A stretch of DNA of 33,930 nt from CAVVEQ01 sp963747315 (GCA_963747315.1 CAVVEQ010000016.1:1-33930); one strand, 5' to 3'; positions 1-8,818 are shown, numbered from the stretch's first letter. The notes: generated by a model not told the origin, from the letters alone. Translations and numbers: made by a program.

Positions 1-157
1 CAATATTCTAACCCCGGCGTAAAATCCCCGCTCCGAAAAAGTGATCTGGTCATTTTCCACGAAATATGAAGGTTGTTTATTCGATTTTTTCATTCTGACC
101 TTGATCTTTTAATTAATTCACCAGTTTAAACAAGTTTTGATCCGCCGGGAGGATAAA

Positions 158-1207
158 TCACCGGCGGGCGATGGTTTGACCATCAGGCGTGTCCCGTACC
201 TGCCATCCCAGATCCTGGATCCTTTGGCGCAGGTTATCCGATTTCGCCCAATCCCCGGCTTCCCGGGCGGTCTTGCGTTCTTCAACCAGGTCCTGGATTT
301 CATGCGGGATGGGGTGGGAGTCCGTCTCCACTTCAATGTGCCGAAGGTGCTTCCAAATCCTAGCCGGGATGCCTTCCTCGATGGTATCCGGACAGTGAAC
401 GGGGCCGAGCCGATCGACCGGAAACGAAGTGCCAGCTGAGTGGATCTCAGGTTCGTTATTCTGCAGCAGGCTTACCGAACTCACACCAGTGACCGTACAC
501 ACGCCGGAGGAAAAATCGATGATTAAGCCGGTATGCTCATCCAGGCCAAGTACGGTATGAGAAGTGGGTAACATCGCAAGCCAGTCCTTGAACCGATCCA
601 TACCAATGAAACAGCGGCTCGTATCCACCTCCGCACCGCCATCGGTGTTGTTCCAGTGAGGGACACAGGAAAGCGAAAGCCCGAAATCAGTGAAAAGGCC
701 GAGCCCGGGTGGGCAGGTGATCTCCTGACCTACTTTATAGATTTCATAGACTGGTACCACACGCGACCCGACAGCGATCGTTGCTGCGCTCGAAAAAACA
801 AGTCCCGCCCCCTGGCGGAAGCGTGCCCGAACCAGGTTCCATGCCAGCGTTCCCTTGAGATGCCGGACGGCATAGGTTGGGCTGCCAGGGCCCATTACGA
901 TCAGATTGGCGCTAAGTAGTGGTTTTAGTATCGAAGGATCGTCGGGACTGAACGGAGATCCGAGTTTGCGCGCAGGTACAAGGTCGATGACCGGCTGGTA
1001 ATTCTGCAGCCGGGTCTTCAGGAAATCCGCCATGCGCCCAGCCACTTGCGGTGAATTCGGCTCAAACCCGGCTGGAGTTTCCAGGATGGCGATTCGCAAT
1101 GGAGAAGGCAATTTCTGGGCGATCGTCTCGAAGATTCTGCCGCCGGCGAGAGAGGTCTCCCCGGAACCGAGCAACGCGATTAATCCAAATGTTTTGTGCA
1201 AGGCCAT
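158..1207 (-). CDS. S51-like (peptidase E/cyanophycinase fold) protein with C-terminal CysRS-like tail domain
   Basis: About 349 residues from the chosen ATG at 1207. Residues 6-250 resemble the class I glutamine-amidotransferase-like S51 peptidases. There is a glycine-rich start (LLGSGETSLAGG), a GPGSPTYAV turn near 106 where S51 proteins have their GG(D/N)T element, a candidate nucleophile serine in VFSSAA at 139-140, and GLDEHTGLIID at 221-231, which matches the family's G(I/L)DExTA signature. The last 40 residues (about 305-345, with AREAGDWAKSDNLR and GWQVRDTPDG) look like the C-terminal helical tail of cysteinyl-tRNA synthetase. The frame stays open upstream to 1276, but ATG 1207 is preceded by GGAG and starts just before the first conserved strand. 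The nucleophile context differs from the usual GxSAG, so peptidase activity is uncertain. The frame is intact, unlike many neighbours. Substrate and role are unknown. Confidence 0.8.
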   Translation of the reverse strand: MALHKTFGLIALLGSGETSLAGGRIFETIAQKLPSPLRIAILETPAGFEPNSPQVAGRMADFLKTRLQNYQPVIDLVPARKLGSPFSPDDPSILKPLLSANLIVMGPGSPTYAVRHLKGTLAWNLVRARFRQGAGLVFSSAATIAVGSRVVPVYEIYKVGQEITCPPGLGLFTDFGLSLSCVPHWNNTDGGAEVDTSRCFIGMDRFKDWLAMLPTSHTVLGLDEHTGLIIDFSSGVCTVTGVSSVSLLQNNEPEIHSAGTSFPVDRLGPVHCPDTIEEGIPARIWKHLRHIEVETDSHPIPHEIQDLVEERKTAREAGDWAKSDNLRQRIQDLGWQVRDTPDGQTIARR

Positions 1208-1312
1208 TTCTCCATTATCAGCAGGATTCGCTCGCAAACGGAGGCGAACAAGCTGATCATCAGCTGAAGTCGCCAATAAACCATCACTAATCCTTTGTGG
1301 GAATTATAAGAC

Positions 1313-2041
1313 TTACCGGAAATAAACAATCCCGAAACTCCAAAGGTCCATAATCCAATGGGTAATCATCAAAGGCAAAAGAAACCGCTCCTTTTGGTAA
1401 TAAAACCCAAGGATCAACCCGATTAGAAACGTGAAAAGGAGCTTATCCGGAAAAAACACACCGTGGATCAGCGCGAAGGAAACCGACGAGATCACCAGGG
1501 CTGCCCAGGGTTTCTTCCCTCGCAGATCAAACCCCGTCAGGATGTGCCCGCGCCAGATCAATTCCTCGGTGAAGGCCGCGGTGGCGGGGGTGAGTACCAG
1601 CAGCAGGATCATTTGCCCACCAGAAAGGCTCTGGTAGCTGAGTTCCGGCATTTGTCTGGCAAGCAGAGTGATATAGACCATCCAAATCGCGTTGACAGAG
1701 ATGAACATCAGAATGGCTGCTCCCCAGCGAAAGCGAAAGGGAGAGTCGTCCTGGGAAAAAAGCTTCCGGATGGAATCCCCCGAGCGCTTGTAGCGAAGGA
1801 TCAATACCAACGCGAAGAACCATTCCAGAGCGAACACCAAAGCACTGATCCCAAGTTGAAGGCGTCCGTAATCCAGTTCAAAGTGTGCAGGCTCAACCCC
1901 CTTGGCGGCAGCATAAACCCCGATATACATCGCGCTCACGAGGATCAATGCGCCGATATTAAAGCGATCGGCGGCCAGATCACGTAAGGCCAGACGTTGC
2001 GGCTCTCCGGTTTTCTCTCTTTGTTCATGTTGCCCTCCCAT
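1313..2041 (-). CDS. CPBP family intramembrane metalloprotease (CAAX protease-like)
   Basis: A multi-pass membrane protein of about 242 residues. Several hydrophobic helices fall at roughly 29-47, 63-82, 109-128, 143-158, 181-197, 203-215 and 222-238 of the longest reading. It carries the CPBP/Abi signature: EELIWRG (Glu161, Glu162, Arg166), a histidine in ALIHG (His195), and His230/Asp234 in THWIMD. In this family these residues form the active site that cleaves near the C terminus of membrane-linked substrates or acts in protein maturation. The substrate here is unknown. The start is doubtful. The in-frame ATG is at 2041, but the best ribosome-binding site (GGGAGGG) sits before ATG 2028, which opens another frame (MNKERKPES), so one base may be missing near the 5' end. 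Confidence 0.85.
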   Translation of the reverse strand: MGGQHEQREKTGEPQRLALRDLAADRFNIGALILVSAMYIGVYAAAKGVEPAHFELDYGRLQLGISALVFALEWFFALVLILRYKRSGDSIRKLFSQDDSPFRFRWGAAILMFISVNAIWMVYITLLARQMPELSYQSLSGGQMILLLVLTPATAAFTEELIWRGHILTGFDLRGKKPWAALVISSVSFALIHGVFFPDKLLFTFLIGLILGFYYQKERFLLPLMITHWIMDLWSFGIVYFR

Positions 2042-2103
2042 GAACAACCACTTGTACCCGGTTCATGGCTGATTGCCATTGAAATGGACTTCCGCCCGAT
2101 AGA

Positions 2104-2535
2104 TCACACAGTCAGTTTAACCTTTTCGATCTCCTCCACCATCAGCCAATCGTCCATGTTTCCATAAGCGCGCTTATCCACACCGAATGGGGATAGCGTT
2201 TCGGCTTTGTCGATCCCAATCAACACCAGGTACCGTTTTCCACCCCAACGGCTTCGCTGCTTTTCGGTCAGTTGCAACTGCCCCTGGTATTGGTCCACCA
2301 GGCGGATGGATTCCTCCTCCGTCATAGCGTCCGAATTCAGGACTGAGGTCACCACTGATTTCGCCCGGATCAATCCTTCAGCATCATTGTTCAGGAAATA
2401 AAGCATGTCTCCGGCTTCAACCCTGCCGTATGGCATCTTTCGTCCAGCTGCACCGCGGATGATCATAGTTTTCTCCCCGCTGAGGATTCCCTCCATTTCC
2501 CTGGCTGATGCGTCAAGATAAACCACATGGTCCAT
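2104..2535 (-). CDS. ASCH/PUA-like domain protein
   Basis: 143 residues, intact frame. The start at 2535 is supported by an excellent Shine-Dalgarno (AAGGAGG, then four bases, then ATG). The N-terminal part resembles ASCH/EVE-type PUA-like beta barrels: ILSGEKTMIIRGA at about 17-29, then PYGRVEAGDMLYFLNN and GLIRAKSVV, the typical order of G-K-T loop, GD-hydrophobic strand, and A-x-V strand. Proteins of this fold bind RNA or modified nucleotides. No catalytic residues can be assigned. It lies between the CPBP protease gene (57 bases downstream) and a repeat protein, all on the same strand. The family assignment rests on pattern only and is moderate. Confidence 0.65.
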   Translation of the reverse strand: MDHVVYLDASAREMEGILSGEKTMIIRGAAGRKMPYGRVEAGDMLYFLNNDAEGLIRAKSVVTSVLNSDAMTEEESIRLVDQYQGQLQLTEKQRSRWGGKRYLVLIGIDKAETLSPFGVDKRAYGNMDDWLMVEEIEKVKLTV

Positions 2536-2565
2536 GCTTCCTCCTTAAGAATCCGCTCGTAACCT

Positions 2566-3556
2566 TTACATTTTGTTTTGCTTCTGTAGCACCCTGATCG
2601 ATAGCAGGGTCAGCCAGCGTGAAGGAATCTTCTTCTGCCCGAACTCCCAATCCTTCCAGGCCAGCCAGACCGATTCCAGGGTGAAGCGTCCGTCCGAATC
2701 TGCCTTCCCCTGAAGCAGCGAAAACATTTCAAGATAACGGGGATCATTTCTCACCCAAGGGAAGTGCGATAAAACCTCCAGCACATGCAGCAGGTCGTAC
2801 CAGATGAATGGCACCTTGAGTTTGCGGAAATCCGTACCCATGTAGAAGATATAGGGATGGTCGCTCAGGCTCTGCGACCATAACCGCAGCAGGGTCTCTG
2901 TGCCCGTCGCGGCACACCTGGGAATCCCGCCAGTCATCCATCGCTGCCAGGGCTTTGAGCATGGCCAGTGTGGCGAACGGACAGGGATCATCCTTCCGCC
3001 CGGGTCCGCGGAAATTCCCCAGCGATTTCGACACCGCGCACGGCCAGCCGTTTTCCCGTGCGAGCCCTGCCAGGAAAGCGGCTGATCTTTGCACTGCCGG
3101 GTGTGCCTGCATGCCCATCCTTGCCAGGGCGTAAAGCAGCAGGGGGGCATCGCACAGCGCCCAGCCCAATTGATCCTCGCCGGTCCCGCCAAAATGAGTG
3201 GGCACGTTGATCGGGAGTTGAAAAGCGCCTTCTTCGGATTGGCTTTCCAGGATCCGTTGTATGATCAGTGCCATCCCGGGGTCATCCGCGCGCACCCCAA
3301 GGTCTGCCAGAAAGGTCAGTTTGTGGAACGGTTGCCCGGCGCTTTTATGGCTGGAGATCACCTGCCAGGGCCATTCCTGCAGTTCGGTGATGATGCTCTG
3401 GATTTTGGGATCCGCCAGCATTCCCGCCCTGGCTACCTTGACGGCGGGGTCAACTTCCGTTTGACCCAACAGATCCAGCCGGGTTCGGTAGGCGATGAAA
3501 GGTTCACCTTCAAGCAACCATTCCAATGTCCTCGCTGGCAAATTCCATTCATTCAT
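2566..3556 (-). CDS. Alpha-helical-repeat, squalene cyclase/prenyltransferase-like protein (family often mislabelled NifH); one frameshift
   Basis: Two overlapping frames join to give about 330 residues. The first runs from ATG 3556 to about 2915, the second from there to the stop at 2566. The N terminus (WLLEGEPFIAYRTRLDLLG, then paired helices with LLYALARMG and PCPFATLAMLKALAAM) is the pattern of a widespread family of alpha/alpha repeat proteins. They are related in fold to terpene cyclases and are often mislabelled as nitrogen fixation protein NifH. No P-loop or iron-sulphur ligands are present, so it is not nitrogenase reductase. The second frame supplies the C terminus (HPYIFYMGTDFRKLKVPF, LTLESVWLAW-like helices). 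The switch lies near 2905-2925. Function is unknown. No clear Shine-Dalgarno precedes ATG 3556. Confidence 0.65.
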
Positions 3557-3702
3557 ATCTGTTTTTATTGTCGCAACATGATTGTCAAGCGGTTACATCA
3601 AGAACCGGGGTAGAGTGCGGGGGCATGGATCAATTACATGAACTTTTCCCGATTTATCAAGAGTTTATCCCTCAGTAATATCCAAATTTATTGCCGCGAT
3701 AA

Positions 3703-5250
3703 TTATGCCTCCCCCAGGATATCCTCCACCGCTTCCTTCGCCCAATAGAACCATCTGCCCATTGCTGGAAAGCCTGCGGACGCTTTCGATGTGGTTGCCC
3801 AAGGTGACGATTGCCGGTTCCTCAGTGAGTCACGCCATCGCGGATGAGCACCTGCCCCAACCCGACTGTGGCGAGCAGCCCGTTGCACAGGCAGCGTTTT
3901 CCTTCTGCGTTCGGCGGCAGCCCGCGGTCGCGGGTGAACGCTTCCAGCGGTCCAGCGGGGCAGCGGTGGAAGATATAGCGCTCACCGGTTTCATTCACCT
4001 TCAACAGTCCACGCTGCTGCAGCAGACCAATATCGCAGATCCTGCGCCTGTCTTGGTAAACCTTTTCATCCGCCAGAGTACCTGGAATTTGAACCACCTT
4101 GAAGGGGTACCCGGTGGGGGAAAACAGGGTGGTGCGCACCAGGTCAGCTTCATCCACGCCTTCCCTGATCTTCCGTAGGATGGCAACGCGAAGGTCCGGC
4201 CGCAGTCCGGATTCCATCGCAAGTGCGAAATTCGTCCCCACCTGCACTCCCGCAGCCCCGGCGGCCAACGCCTTTTGTAGCCCTTCCCGGCTGCCATAAC
4301 CTCCCGCCAGCCAAAAGGGCAGCCCCGTCCCACGGATGGCTTCCAGGTTGGGCTCATCCTCAAGCCCGTATAGCGGCTGACCGAGGTCATCCTTTAACAT
4401 CGGACCCTGCGGACCTGCGTTGTGCCCCCCGGCAGTGTGATGTTCAATGATGAATCCGTCCGGAGCGCCGGTCGGGCTCTGCGCCAGGGCCAGGGCAAGC
4501 GGTGCCAGCGAAGCTGTGCCAGGAATGCCGGACGCGCGATGGGCTGCCGGGCGATGCGCCCGCCCAGGACGGTCTTGGGATCGAACTCGATCTGAAAGGA
4601 TCCGCCTGATTCCCTATACAGCATGGGAATATCAATATTCACCGGCTTATGCTGCGCCAACTGGTGGTGATTAAAGGCAATCCTTCCGGGCTGCCGGCGC
4701 CGACGACAATGCCATCCACTCCGGCCAGCATGGCGCCATACATGGCAAAGACCAGCGGCAGCTCGATCTTCTTGAGGAAATTAATGAAGATCTTCCCGCT
4801 GTGCCCAACCTTCGCCAGCCAAACCTCGGCGAATGCAGTCAGGATTACCCTTTCGATCACATCCTGCGGCAGGGATAGGCCCACTATGCCTGCATGGTTA
4901 TCAGAAGCGATTATTTTATCGGTACCATTACGCGACCCGGCTACCTGCATGGGGAAGTGACGGAACTTCTCTCCGGGAGCCTTCCCACCCTGGATGAAAT
5001 ACCGGGTGAAAAAGTCTTTTCCGAGAGACGTATTGAATTTCTCATCAAACGCTTGGAATGCTCGGCGAACATGCCCGCCGGGATCGCCCAGCTCCAGGAT
5101 TCGCGCATAACCCACATCCAGACCGATCCCGGAAACCGTTCCAGCGGTCACTCCTGGCCGCTCAATCGCGACCGCCCTGGCCAGCCGCCAGTTGGAGACA
5201 TACGCCCCCATCCCGCCCTGGATCAATTTCACCTGACGAAGGAATTCCAT
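3703..5250 (-). CDS. FMN-dependent oxidoreductase, nitronate monooxygenase/2-nitropropane dioxygenase family; several frameshifts
   Basis: Reconstructed as about 515 residues from three frames. It opens with IQGGMGAYVSNWRLARAVA and continues with a FMN-barrel pattern: GDPGGHVRRAF, AEVWLAKVGHSGKIFINFL, YGAMLAGVDGIVVGAG. The frame then shifts near 4670 (NIDIPMLYRESGG) and near 4525, where another frame gives GFIIEHHTAGGHNAGPQGP with the conserved histidines. Next come LPFWLAGGYGS and AAGAAGVQVGT (phosphate-binding strand), a CPA motif, and KRCLCNGLLATVGLGQ. Two more shifts near 3830 and 3765 restore VTLGNHIESVRRL and the terminal YWAKEAVEDILG. Start ATG 5250 is chosen because GAGG lies eight bases upstream and it directly precedes the first barrel strand. 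Members oxidise nitronates or act as NAD(P)H:flavin/quinone reductases. The substrate here is unknown. Confidence 0.8.
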
Positions 5251-5390
5251 CGCGCTACCTCGAACTTTCCATTCCATTATTATCACAAAACACCCGCAGG
5301 GTTGTATGCTTCACAGTACGGTTAATAACCCTTAACAGCACGGCAAGGTGCTCCCCAAGGTCAGGCATGCAAACCATCCGGGGAGATAGG

Positions 5391-5399
5391 TGGTATAAT
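5391..5399 (+). promoter_or_regulatory. Candidate extended -10 promoter for the CarD gene
   Basis: The sequence reads TGGTATAAT, a perfect -10 hexamer at 5394-5399 with the TGn extension. No good -35 box lies 16-18 bases upstream, which is acceptable for extended -10 promoters. Transcription would start near 5406, only about 26 bases before the terminator hairpin and about 80 before the CarD start codon. Confidence 0.4.
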
Positions 5400-5431
5400 G
5401 AATACGAATTCAAGGATCGTGATTTCTGATG

Positions 5432-5458
5432 CCAATCCTTCCGTGGATTGGTTTTTTT
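5432..5458 (+). terminator. Intrinsic terminator in the CarD leader (possible attenuator)
   Basis: A perfect 7-bp stem CCAATCC/GGATTGG (5432-5438 with 5445-5451) has a six-base loop and is followed at once by seven T. It lies between the candidate promoter and the CarD coding start on the same strand, with no plus-strand gene upstream in view to terminate. The segment AAGGAT at 5412-5417 is complementary to ATCCTT at 5435-5440, which overlaps the 5' arm, so a competing fold is possible. Confidence 0.65.
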
Positions 5459-5487
5459 CTTTCTGCCGGCAGGGTTAGGAGCAGGTG

Positions 5488-5982
5488 ATGCACTTCCAGG
5501 TTGGCAATCAGGTGATACATTGGACCCTCGGCCTCGGCGAGGTGGTGGGTGGAAGAGCGATCGCTTTCGGGGGAAAGCGCGCTTTATTACCTTGTGCGCA
5601 TCAAGGATCTGACGGTTTTCGTCCCAGCCGATAATGGGACTGAGTGCCGGTTGCGCTCGCCATCCGCAAAACGGGATTTTCAAAAAATGCTGGGAATCCT
5701 GAGTCAACCCGGGAACGGAGCTGGCTGAAAACCGCTTCGAACGAAAGGCAGCCCCCTCGCCAGGAAATGGCGGATGGAAAACCGGAATCCGTCTTCCGGG
5801 TGGTGCGGGATCTAACCTTCCGCGCCCGGACGAAAAATCTGAACGATGACGATAAGAATATCCTGGAGCGGGCACTAAGCCTGCTGCGTTCCGAAATGGC
5901 CCTGGCGTTGAGCGTTCGCCCGGAACAGGCTGAACAGGAATTGCAGAAACGCCTCCATCCGCTGGAAGTTGCAGTTACTTAG
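5488..5982 (+). CDS. CarD-family transcriptional regulator; two compensating frameshifts
   Basis: About 164 residues when read as frame 1, then frame 2 (about 5565-5715), then frame 1. The start ATG 5488 follows AGGAG. The N-terminal part, MHFQVGNQVIHWTLGLGEVV, then ALYYLVRIKDLTVFVPADNG, is the CarD/TRCF RNA-polymerase-interacting Tudor-like domain. The C-terminal part (ESVFRVVRDLTFRARTKNLN, then DKNILERALSLLRSEMALAL) matches the helical DNA-binding domain of CarD proteins. Length agrees with the family (about 160-170). CarD proteins bind the RNA polymerase beta subunit and stabilise open promoter complexes. Control may act through the leader hairpin. It is divergent from the nitronate monooxygenase-like gene and convergent with the membrane protein gene, whose stop it nearly meets. 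Confidence 0.75.
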
Positions 5983-6860
5983 GTTTGTCATTTTTCGAGC
6001 CTGCCAGGTCCTGATAAGACTCAAGCCAAACAGGATGAATCCCGTCGGTGTGGTGATTAGGTAGAGCAGCCAGTTCGTTCTCCATTGGAGATCTAGGTAC
6101 ATTGCGAGCGCATAAACTGCAACCGCGCAAAAAGGAATGCTAACAGGCAGGCATATTTCCAGGCTGCGTATCACACTGTTGAACGAATCGAAAATTGATC
6201 CATCGGTTTCTGATGGCCTATTCCAACGCAATCCTAGATGGACCAATCCTAACAGTACGGAGAAGATGAGGGCAGCAAACGGCTGGGCAGGAATGGTCAC
6301 AAAAAAGAAATAAAGCATTACCAACCCGCCAATGATCATGATCGGCCAGCGGTTTGGCGCGAAGGTTTCAACCGAACTCCAGTCTGAAAGCTTGTAGGCG
6401 ATGATGACAAGGATTGTCACAATAACGAGAATACCGAAAACCCCAGGATGGTGGACACACCGCCATCCGGTTTCCCCCACCAGCTGATCGCCCACAAGCC
6501 ATAGACCATCCCGATCGAAGGGCGCAGAGCTTCAGGGTAGCCAGGGGATCAGTGCGCTGCGGCCCTCGTCACCGCGCAGCAACCCACCCGGACCGTGACG
6601 AGCGGGTGCCAGGTGAGCCCGTGAAGGAGATCGACAGGGGGAGGGATTCGTAGGTAGATTGGACGACGATCCCATCACGCGATCCAACCAAAGGCTGCCG
6701 CTGCCAGGAACAATGGCCGGTGCTCCTCACCAGGAAATACTCGGCCAAAACAAGAAAAATGAAAACCATGAGGGAATAAGCACCCCAGGTGGTCAGCCAA
6801 CCACCGTTGAATCCTCCGGTTGCGTTCGGGCCCAGAATCAGCTGTTCGGAAGAAATTTAT
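5975..6860 (-). CDS. Integral membrane protein of unknown function, several frameshifts
   Basis: Membrane-protein sequence is spread over at least three frames. Near the 5' end one frame reads GGFNGGWLTTWGAYSLMVF, continuing into IFLVLAEYFLVR (a helix). A middle part contains SFTGSPGTR, GDEGRSALIPWLP and PSIGMVYGLWAISWWGKPD. The last 150 residues are clean and hold about five hydrophobic helices (GVFGILVIVTILVIIAY, IMIIGGLVMLYFFFV, PFAALIFSVLLGLVHLGL, SIPFCAVAVYALAMYL, LLYLITTPTGFILFGLSLI). The clean frame runs on to 5875, antisense to CarD. A one-base shift instead gives a natural end (KNDKPK then stop at 5975), abutting CarD. The true start is not resolved and may lie near 6880. I do not recognise the family. 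Confidence 0.45.
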
Positions 6861-8241
6861 TAAAGATGAAGCCTGTGGCAAGGACCTAGGTGAACATTTC
6901 GAATGGTTTTAATCTGTTCTTTTCTAAAGTAAACACACCACAACGCCAGGAATTGCTCAATCGCATAAGTTACAACCTGGGCAGAAGGTGAAATCCGTCT
7001 TGAGACCCCAAAATATTGATCAAATCCGTGAACTGTCTGCGGATACTCGATATAAACGAAGGCCTCCCCCTCCCACAAAGAGCTTTATGCAAACGGCGCC
7101 CGTGGGAAGCATCGATTATGAAATCGTTATCATCAAAGATCTGAAGGGTTGGCGGGCAGTGCGACCCGGCATGAGAAATGGGGGAAGCCACTTGGTATTT
7201 TTCCGGGATTTCTTTCAGCGTGCCCCCCATTAAACCCACTAGAAAGCAGCGCTCCCCCGGGCATATTTCCATAGCGGTAAGCAGGTAACAAACGATTCCG
7301 GGTCATAAAGCGATCCAACCAGGTTCGGTCGTGGATCCGGGGAAGCAGGTCAGAGGTAATCTGGCTGCTGAACCGAGGTTGCTTTTTGGTTGTTTTTCCA
7401 TACTCTTCAAAAAAGCAGCCATATCTGTCACGCCAAATAGGGATATCACCGCGCGGATAGAGATATTACCTTGTGCGTGCTGAAACGCTGGGTGAGCAGG
7501 TGCATATGCAGCCATCAACGCCAGGTGCGCTCCACCGGAAACGCCCATCAAGACGATCCTTTCCGGATTCACCCGGAATTGCTTTGCCTGCTCTTTCATC
7601 CATTCAATCGCCTGCCCCACACTGGTCAGCATCAGCTCCAGGTTTGCCTGGGGCGCCAGCGGGTAAGCCACATCCAGGATCACATGCCCCTGGTTTGCCA
7701 AACGGCGAAAGAGGGGCTGCGTTAGGAAATCTTTATCAAGAGCCTGCCAAGCACCTCCATGCAGATAGATGACCGCCAGCCCGCTGCGGGGAGTGTTTCT
7801 CTGGCTCCCACAGGTCTGCTAGCAGCGGTGGTGCAACATCTTTTCCTGGTTGTAGAATTATATCTCGCGTTCCCTTGGCGGGAGGGGGAGCGGGTTGGAT
7901 CAAGCGGTACTTTTTTGTCCCGGTTTGAATTTGTTGAACCTGATCCACACCAAAAACTGGAATTAATGGGTCTTCTCCTCTGGAAACAAGGTGAATGTGC
8001 CAGAGCAATAAAATTGCTCCCGGCAAGACCGGAAACGATCGCGAAAGGGCTTAAGGCGATCCACCCAAAAAGAATCCTGCCAGACCCAGGAGGGCAAGAA
8101 CCGGGGACCAGGCATCGGCCCAGAGTTTGGGCAACCAGAATATCCCACCCCAAATCCCGGGCGGGAATTTGATTTACAATATTAACCCGGAAACCAGGCA
8201 CACCCCTCCGAAAATCGTGACGGCGATCTCTATCCTGTCAT
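6860..8241 (-). CDS. Membrane-anchored alpha/beta hydrolase (esterase/lipase, HGG-type); many frameshifts
   Basis: Reconstructed as about 460 residues over roughly seven frame switches. ATG 8241 follows a strong GGAAGGAGAG. An N-terminal membrane region (IEIAVTIFGGVCLVSGLIL, VLALLGLAGFFLGG, PGAILLLWHIHLVSRG) precedes a hydrolase domain. The oxyanion motif reads IYLHGGAWQAL near 7770. The nucleophile elbow is GVSGG in RIVLMGVSGGAHLALMAAY. The acid lies in LQIFDDNDFIIDASHG and the histidine in PQTVHGFDQYFG. The spacing and the HGGxW form fit the hormone-sensitive-lipase/carboxylesterase (BD-FAE) group. Members hydrolyse esters of small or membrane-associated substrates. Upstream membrane helices suggest the catalytic domain is tethered. 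The substrate is unknown. Confidence 0.7.
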
Positions 8242-8313
8242 CTCTCCTTCCTGTTTGAAACCCGGACCGGTTTTGCATGATCCTGATGTTTCCCGTACGA
8301 TTTCAGAAAACGC

Positions 8314-8818
8314 TCAGACCAACTTCGCTGGCACGTTTTCTGTGCAGGCGCGGATCTTTTCCCGATCGCGGATATGACCCTGTGGAGGCTGATCCTTCCC
8401 GGGGAGAAGGTTATACGGGAATACCGAGCTTGCTTGAATCCAATCTTCCACCGAAGACCTCTTTCGCAATCGGCTGGAACCAGGAATATTTGATAATTCT
8501 TTTCAAAATTCTCCCCATACATTCTTCCAATCCTCCTCCTTGTCCTGCGTTGGTCCAAGGGAGAAGAAAGCCGCAGGTATTCTTTCAATATCCTTCTTAT
8601 GCTTTTTCAAAAAGTTATGGGCATCCCCAATTATCCGGAACATATACATGGGAGCGCCTAGAACTAGAGCGTCATAATCCTTCACATATTTTACCGCTGC
8701 TCCATCTCTCCGAGTTCTGCTTGAAACCCCATTTCGTGCAATGTTTTGGTCATAAACTCAGCGATTTCACGGGTGGAGCCGCATTTGTGGCATAGGCAAT
8801 CAGTAATTTTTTCTTCAC
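8314..8818 (-). CDS. Flavodoxin-domain protein (Flavodoxin_5/HemG-like); frameshifts
   Basis: About 168 residues assembled from three frames. GTG 8818 starts KKKLLIAYAT, then GSTREIAEFMTKTLHEMGF after a shift, the classic flavodoxin strand plus FMN-phosphate loop (AYAT..GSTREIA). Next comes VKDYDALVLGAPMYMF, the second FMN loop, followed by NFLKKHKKDIERIPAAFFSL. A further frame gives NIPWFQPIAKEVFGGRLD and YNLLPGKDQPPQGHIRDREK before the stop at 8314. The FGGRLD and lPGxxxxPxxHIRD elements are typical of protoporphyrinogen-oxidase-like flavodoxins (HemG/Flavodoxin_5). It probably binds FMN and carries out one-electron redox or quinone chemistry. The partner is unknown. It is divergent from the membrane protein gene at 8899. 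Confidence 0.75.

Noticed and set aside
148..180. GC-rich inverted repeat (CCGCCGG/CCGGCGG) at the stop of the S51-like gene
   Set aside because: Perfect 7-bp stem but no T-run on either strand, and it overlaps coding sequence, so it is not called a terminator.
1463..1987. Open plus-strand frame opposite the CPBP protease
   Set aside because: Antisense shadow; the minus strand carries the complete EExxxR/H/HxxxD motif set.
5255..5875. Open minus-strand frame of about 200 codons across the CarD gene
   Set aside because: Proline/arginine-rich composition without motifs; the opposite strand encodes a clear CarD protein with a ribosome-binding site.
5488..5982. Programmed frameshifting in CarD or other genes
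   Set aside because: Shifts occur at ordinary sequences without slippery heptamers, in many unrelated genes, and often in compensating pairs; sequence error is simpler.
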